Below are positions 57,645-64,000 of a DNA stretch of 64,000 nucleotides, piece after piece (the stretch's first letter is position 1; the number at the start of each line of letters is the position of its first letter). The notes beneath the pieces are model-generated. The model saw only the letters and a program-made list of their open reading frames with translations, did not search any database and had not been told where the DNA came from. The translations under genes and the position numbers were made by a program. Source of the stretch: Dipylidium caninum (Eukaryota; Platyhelminthes; Cestoda; Cyclophyllidea; Dipylidiidae); contig QEYB01001249.1 in NCBI GenBank assembly GCA_017562135.1, positions 186,001 to 250,000 of the forward strand. Direction: 5' to 3'.

Positions 57645-60600
57645 TCAAAGCGTACCATCCGGCACTTGTTGTTGTTGTTGTGGCTTTGGAATTTCTGGAC
57701 GAGGGCTGAAATAAGAAGGGTGATTTGGTCAGGAATGTTTCAAATAGTATGGAAACGGTGTGGATGACCTTACTCAGGAGGAACAGCAGAGGATTTGCGA
57801 GTCCATGCATTCCTTTGTGGTGGGGGGGCAGATCCCTGATTGTGGACTTCGCCACGGCTAAAAGGTGAAAGGCGAAATTCTTGGAAAAAGATATCTGCTA
57901 AAATCACCGTCACAGATAAGGATGATTGTCACTCACGCTCGGAAATCTCGAGGATCCTGAACGCGTCCATAACTGCGGAAAATGTACATACATTATCAAA
58001 CGATTACGGGCACAATAGGAGAAATTCGGTAGAATTGTAGCGTACTTAGACGAAGGAACCTGAGAAAAATATGGGCGAGACTGATCTAATGAAGATGTGA
58101 AAGGAGTTGGATGCGATTTCTGCGCAGAACGCCAGACAACTGGGCCTCCGATAGACGAAGGCGGCTGGGGAGTTTCTGAGTCTATAAGCAAGTCGACCAG
58201 TATAAATGACCCCTTACAATAAAATATCAAAGGGTACAAACAGTTACCATTTACGATAACCGATCCTCTCTTCCAAGAGGGCCTATGGGGCGTCGGGCGA
58301 GGATGATTGTACTTTTCTTGATCCAATCTCTCCATTTCTCCTACAATGGTGCCAGTGATTCGGTCTGGAAAAAGTAGTCAACAGCTAAGCAGTCAGCAGC
58401 ATAGAACTTACGTCGTCGCTCCTCTGCCGCGGCTGCTGCGGCCTCTTCACGTTGAAGACGCTCAGCGGCTTCGCGTTCAGCCTCACGTATCTTTGCTTCT
58501 GCTTGCGCCCTTTCCTCCATTTCGCGACGCTCCTTTTCTTCCCGAATGCGTGCAGCCTCCTCTTCGGCAGCCTTTCGCTCCGCTAGTCGCTCCTCCCGCA
58601 CTCGAGTCCTCAAAGCCTCCCATTCCGCGAACTTCTTTTTGTAAATACTTTGCTCCAACGATTTTAGCGACTTCATCAACTCCTAAACGCAGAATCGTGA
58701 ATTGGTAACGGTACACACCCTTCCGTTCACTGCTAATTGACACTCACCGTGATATCACCTTGCATCCTGCTAAGACGAGCTTGGGTCTTAAGTTTCTCCT
58801 CATGCTCACGTTTTGAAGCTTCTTCGGACTCCTCTTGTGCTTTCTGGAAAAACTCGAAACGCCGCTTAGCTTCATCAACAGCAGCTTCTCTCAGAAGAGG
58901 AATCTCCTGCAATCTACACGCACGCACAAAGTAATCCAGTTTGCGAGCACGAGCAACTACACGGTCGAGGAATTCTGTACGCCGCCTATACATGTCTCCG
59001 TGTAGTTTTTCCACCAATGATTCTAAACTACACTGTTCTAAATCTGCCTCAGTAATCTCAGGTACAACAGCTGTGGACAGACTGCTGGCAGCAGCAGAAT
59101 TGATGTATGTTCGTAGTCGTTCACGGTCGAATTTAAGCTTACGTCTCTGCATTTGCTCTTCAAGATGCCGTTTTATGCGCTCCTCAGCCTCCACTTTTAG
59201 AGTTGCTTCTTCCTCCTCACGTTTCGCTTTCTTTTCCATGTCCAGGCGTTCTTCCTCCGCTTCAATTATCTGGACGAGAATTTAAGACACGATGAGAGCA
59301 CAAGGACCCACTTTTCCTAGTGATTAACAGAAAATGTTACCTTGGCCCGCTTTTCGCGCATCATCTCAAGTTGTTCCTTCCTTTCTTCGATGTGTTTGTG
59401 CCGTGACAGGAGTTCATGACGGTGTTGCTCTGCTGTCACTATGAACTCGTGAACGAGGGCATCACGAGCCTGGCTACCTGATTCATTTACATTGAGGAGC
59501 TCTGCAACCTGATGCAGAGATTGCGCGAACAAGGTTAACTGACGAGAAACTTGATCACCACCTGTCTAAAAATACAGAGAAATAATGATGAGTAGTCGTA
59601 ACGTCTCCGCCATTTTAAGCTATCACAACCTTGAACTTGATACATACTTGCCCGGATTGCATATTCTGTGAGTAGTCCCGCTGGCTAATGCCGAGATCAA
59701 TGTAAACATCGAAAATAATGGCATGGCGACGATGATCAACACGCATTGGCAACTCCAGATTATAAATAAGTTCAATTACGCATCGTTCTAAGGTAAGTGA
59801 GTCGTAGAATGGACATAGGCGTACAAGCTCATCAAAACGCAATGTGCGGTAAACTTGCGAAAGTTGGAGTAACGTTTTTGAGACAACCACCTCATGCAAC
59901 GGTTCAAGATAAGCGCTTAATGCTGAGTTCTCAGCAATACGGCCCAAGGCAGGTTGCACACGTTGTGTTAACTTCAAGGGTTGAAAGTCAATCTCGAGAG
60001 CATGATAGAGTGTAACCAGTTCAGGCGGGACAATAGCCTGTACCCTTCCCGTTGACAAGTCCGCAAGCAAAGAAGCTCTTGTTGGGACCGTTGAGAGGCC
60101 TAATAAAAATAAATCGACAGATTCAAACTAAAAAGTCAGGCATGGCAGTCTAAGGTGTACCAAAATGGTATTAGGCGTACCCAGGAGGTTTGCGAGAGCC
60201 TTTTGTTTAGCTTGATTGTAATCGCCAGAGAATATAGAGAACTGTGCACGCGCATGTGGAAGAGGTACAGAGAGGGCAGCACAGAGGGCCTTAGATCCAA
60301 GAGCAGAAAGCTCTTCTACAGAAGGAGCTTTTTTGTGTTCTCGGTAAAGAGTCAGGCGCTTGTAAAGTGCAGCTGCATGAAAGAGATAGTAACCTGAACG
60401 CAGAAACAACTCCGCCGTTTTCGAGTAATAATCTGCCATCAGAGCGGGTCGGTCAATTTTTTTAGCCAACAAGACCAGGCTCCAGATATCTTCAACTATC
60501 TTGAAGGCTTCCTAACAGGTGCAGAGGGGTAAGGAACACGAATGAGGTATCATAAATCAATCATGCTTAATTTAATAAACGAACCGCATATGAAACTGAG

Positions 60601-61369
60601 CTTACGTTATACATTTCTAGTTCCATTGAACAATCGAGTTGGCGGAGGCGCGTTTCAAGATGCCAAACCTGGGTTTCCGAATTCGTCAAATTAATTCCAT
60701 TTAGGGCGGCCGGTTGGGCCTGAATTCGTGTGGTGTGAATACGCACCATATCCCCAAGCTTCTTGAATTCAGATTGTCGACGATACTCCACACAAAAATC
60801 AAAAGCTATGAATGTCAACTAAGTTGATCAAACCTCACCATCTCGTGCAATGCGATGGTAGACATGTTCATACTTTATGTTATTGCGAACCAAGTCGAGA
60901 CAAATACGATATGCTTCCCACAGAAATTTCAACCACGGCATCAGAACGGTGTGCCCTGGGCGCCCCTGAGACGTGTCCACATTTACCGCATTCAGTGAGA
61001 GACTAGATAAGTAGAACTACTAATGTCGATATAAAACGTACCTTTCGGGAGTTTCGAGAACATCCAAATCTTCAACGTCTGGCACGATATCTTCTGATTG
61101 CTTTCGTGCTTCAGCAGTTTTTTCTTTAATCAAAGAGAAATAATGCTTGAGGACGTCATCCAAAGATTGGGGACATTCTTGAACGGAAATATTCCGGTAA
61201 TGATGAGCGATTCTCTTGAATTGCTGATTTCGCTTCAACTCAACACAAAGATCAACAAAGAGGAACATAGGGATCTCAAGAGTTTTTTGCCAACTGCGGG
61301 CCCGACGACATAGTAGCATTTCAAAGAGAACATCGAGAGCGCTTCCCTTCTTGCCAACATTTATTAAAT
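57645..61369 (-). CDS. EIF3A: Eukaryotic translation initiation factor 3 subunit A (eIF3a), first exon missing
   Basis: Largest scaffold subunit of eIF3, which binds the 40S ribosome and recruits mRNA. Exons (minus): 61369-61042, 61002-60839, 60805-60606, 60511-60181, 60099-59648, 59565-59341, 59269-58748, 58682-58412, 58364-58248, 58181-58046, 57972-57937, 57857-57774, 57705-57645; with one base from the missing 5' exon they give 976 codons in one frame. Blocks: LINVGKKGSALDVLFEML, VEDLDVLETPER, PWLKFLWEAYRICLDLVRNN, EAFKIVEDIW, the PCI domain (DELVRLCPFYDSLTLER, LELPMRVDHRR), then a long charged helix (about residues 560-830; EERKEQLEMMREKRAK, KLDYFVRACRLQEIPLL) and a short Pro/Gln-rich end with five glutamines. 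Vertebrate eIF3a is about 1380 residues with decapeptide repeats, absent here. The first coding exon (expected RPENALKRA-like) was not found between 61370 and the window edge. Confidence 0.95.
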
Positions 61370-64000
61370 CTAAAAAAAAACAGAAATCACAAGTGGTTAG
61401 TTTAAAACGTGCTTTAGTTTCCGTCAGCAAAAAGATAGCTTTCTCTCTGCGCAGGGGCAGCCTAGAAGCAGACGAGAAGTAAAATGACAACTAAGAATCA
61501 ATGTACGATCGGCATTTACTTAAAATACTAATGCTATGGAATATTAATGCGAAGCAACTCCTAAAGCCTAGCACGACGAACTTCAAATCTAGAAATTACA
61601 AGTCGATGAGTATGGACGAAACCTGTAGTTGCCACTGTCATTTAGTTAACCAATATGCAAAGATTTCTATCGAACGAGTTTAAGTGCTGTTTCCATAAAT
61701 GCCTGAAAAAGTAGCATACTAAGTAGAGAATCCCATTAAAATTCAGTGTATGCCGTAAGGTACATGCGCTTTTGCAATTATAATGGCCACAAGTGCAACA
61801 GAGATACCTAAAGCCTTGGCATGCGCTGTCTCCGGCTTCATAAAATAAGAGGGAGCCATGGACTGGACGAGTTACGCGAAACGTGCCCAGTTGTAGTACA
61901 CGAATTAAAACAATGTCCTTCACACAAGTAACTGTGGGTAATTATCAGTATCGTCTTGAACATTTCCTTGCACGACCAGTTATACCAAGAGTTGATACAC
62001 AACATTATCTTTTTCATCTGCTCTGTCGAAACGCGAGACATTTCAAATATTTTTAAACGAAAATGGTTAAAGCCAAAAAGTATGGGAATCAAGTATATAA
62101 GAGCTCTCCCCACTGTGTAACATGAGGATTTTAGGTGTTACTTTGTAAGGCCAATTACACATTCGTTTTCCCCATGATATGGATACCTGCGTTAGTTGAA
62201 TTGACCTATTTCCTGTAACCCCCTCCCCACCCTTAAAGATCAAATTGCCAACAAATTTTATTAAACAGATGTACATTTTGTGTTCCTTTCACGCACTTTT
62301 GTCCCAACCTCCACCTGCAATATTTGTGTCTTATATTAAATTTAATCGTTTGTGCTCGTGTTTAGAGTCCATTTTTTGATTATAGGACAGTTTTGCTTCT
62401 CCATGCTAAACTTTCTTTTCAAGCTAACTTATAATTAATTGTAGATTTTCCTAATGAGGCCTTACTAAGGTGTTTGTAACTTTGATCAACATCCCTATTT
62501 ATCGTTACTTAAAACGACATCGATTCCCCTTATAAGTGTCACTCTGAATGGCACCCTATAAAATTTCCACGCGACTGTCATTATAGGCATCTTGTAAGAA
62601 ACCCATTTATTAATACTCAAGCAGGTTATTTCGAGTTGTATGGCTTTTAGTTGCCCTGTCGCTAGAAGGGATTGGTACCAACTGTGGGTAGTGATATATA
62701 ATTGGTTTAAAACACAGGATGGATCACACACACTTTCCAGTAATTAACTAAACCATTGGTTCTCTTTTAGAGCCACACCTCGATGATATAAATTATCTCA
62801 TTCTTACATTTGTACTTTTCACTCATCCTAAAATATGAAGTCTCAGGTACCCAGAGGCTTCGACACGAGGGACTTGGACTAGGTGCTGCCTCAACCAGAA
62901 TAAGGAAAATCTATACCCAGATCTCTGACTCCAGTCGACCTCCAAGCATCTTTATCGAGTTAGTACTCCGCCCCCTCCCCTTCAATTGCCTCCATTCATA
63001 ATGCTACAGGTGCAATATACAACATCATAACTACCAAGATGATTGCCTTAATTATGCATGTATGTACCAGTTGTAAATCTACCCCCTTAGGAGTTGCACA
63101 ACTCTCAATTAATAATCAAGTGATTCTGCACTAAAATTGTTCTGAACCTCATTTTTGGTACAAGTACCTTACTCCATGTACTTTACCCTTGTGTAGAAAT
63201 GGAGATCTCATTATTTATAGAACTCTCATTAAAGGGGTTTAATGGACCGCCGGAATACCTCTTTTTATAGTCTAGATTATGTCCAATTTATTTTACCACG
63301 CTCGATTTTTAATTGCTTTATACTGTTTGACATGTTAAGAAAACCACTGGTTTATTAGAATCTTGAAGTACAGTACACAAGCATTAAAGGAACATGCAGT
63401 GACTCCCGCTCTCATCCCATTCTCACGTCAGTAACGTGGGCTTTCCAAACTTTCTTACACGCATCACTTATAGTATTTCTTCCATAATGAAAGTACAGAC
63501 CGAATAAAGTGACTACGAGGAGAAGACAGTAGAATTTCTCATTGGCGAAAAACATCGGGTCATCATTAACGTTTTAACTGCGTAAGTATAATCCAACTTC
63601 TTGCCAAAGATGTTAATAAAATCATTAATAACCTGTAGATGTTGCCTGAAAAAAAGAGGAATTAAGTACTTCTTGTTTGCGCGACAAAATTTGCGGTTGA
63701 ACCCTGTCGGCAAACAGTGAATCGGCAAGTTGGGGTTAACGGTGAAGTTCATATTTTTTTGGAGATATGTGGGTTACCAGCAAAAAGATGCACTAAGCAA
63801 GGAAAGAGAGAATAGAAGTGGCAAGATATTTCGCGGCAAGAATTTTTTCGAGTCAATTGCTTTGATTAGGTAAGATTAATCTGACAGGCATTGATCCTCT
63901 AAGCCATGATGACAATTGTTATGATCATGTCAAAACGCAAATCATTTCGTCTATAAATCATTTGTCATTCATATAATTCGCAATTCGCTTCAGTGGTACT
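61370..64000. other. Region upstream of eIF3a exon 2: intron and/or intergenic DNA
   Basis: AT-rich with short open frames only. It should contain the intron before 61369, and perhaps the unseen first eIF3a exon and promoter. A minus-strand 47-codon frame ending at 63412 (MFFANEKFYCLLLVVTLFG) is hydrophobic but not supported as an exon. Confidence 0.4.

Noticed and set aside
63412..63560. Minus-strand hydrophobic frame with NEKFYCLLL, loosely like the NELFYCLLY block of phosphatidylinositol synthase
   Set aside because: The match covers under a dozen residues, the rest of the frame does not fit, and no acceptor opens this frame.
1..64000. CRISPR arrays, operons, riboswitches or bacterial insertion sequences
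   Set aside because: Spliced eukaryotic genes throughout; no spaced direct-repeat array or bacterial-type element is present.

Overview
This is a eukaryotic nuclear window with spliced protein-coding genes on both strands. Gene content, very short introns (31-42 nt in several genes) beside introns of 0.5-2 kb, and divergent but clearly metazoan orthologues point to a parasitic flatworm, most likely a cestode (tapeworm). The organism is inferred; nothing in the sequence names it.

Layout, left to right: (1) 38-2975, minus, 5' part of an ABCG half-transporter running off the left edge. (2) 3850-5975, minus, proteasome lid subunit Rpn6/PSMD11, head-to-head with (3) 6318-8893, plus, WDR70. (4) 9181-12212, minus, a UDP-glucose 6-dehydrogenase paralogue that has lost its catalytic cysteine. 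(5) 13121-13546, plus, a doubtful two-exon small gene. (6) 15356-21030, minus, an 11-exon LIV-1 type ZIP zinc transporter. (7) 25811-26456, minus, a coiled-coil protein resembling DRC12/CCDC153. (8) 27324-30904, plus, a membrane protein with immunoglobulin-like domains; a small basic-protein gene (27520-27820, minus) lies inside its first intron. (9) 32352-33901, minus, a secreted leucine-rich protein with a probable GPI signal. (10) 42254-43489, minus, single-exon mab-21, flanked by more than 8 kb without a recognisable gene. (11) 45521-47368, plus, TMUB (ubiquitin-like membrane protein). (12) 48638-54320, plus, DHX33 DEAH helicase. (13) 55263-57123, plus, PRC1/Ase1 spindle midzone protein, tail-to-tail with (14) 57645-61369, minus, eIF3a, whose first coding exon was not found.

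The genes are mostly unrelated in function: housekeeping (proteasome, DNA repair/ubiquitin, translation, ribosome synthesis, cytokinesis), zinc and lipid/solute transport, cilia, and two surface proteins. Exon models were built by hand from splice signals and reading-frame closure. ZIP, IgSF, TMUB, DHX33, PRC1, mab-21 and the eIF3a part close perfectly. PSMD11, WDR70, UGDH, DRC12 and the leucine-rich protein each contain one or two single-base frame breaks. Because essential genes are hit, assembly indels are the likelier cause, but this is not proven.

The most interesting items are the UGDH-like probable pseudoenzyme (catalytic Cys to Thr and Glu to Gln), the nested antisense gene with a 31-nt intron, the two tail-to-tail lineage-specific surface proteins, and a perfect 13-bp hairpin in the gene desert. 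No rRNA, tRNA, CRISPR array or intact mobile element was recognised.
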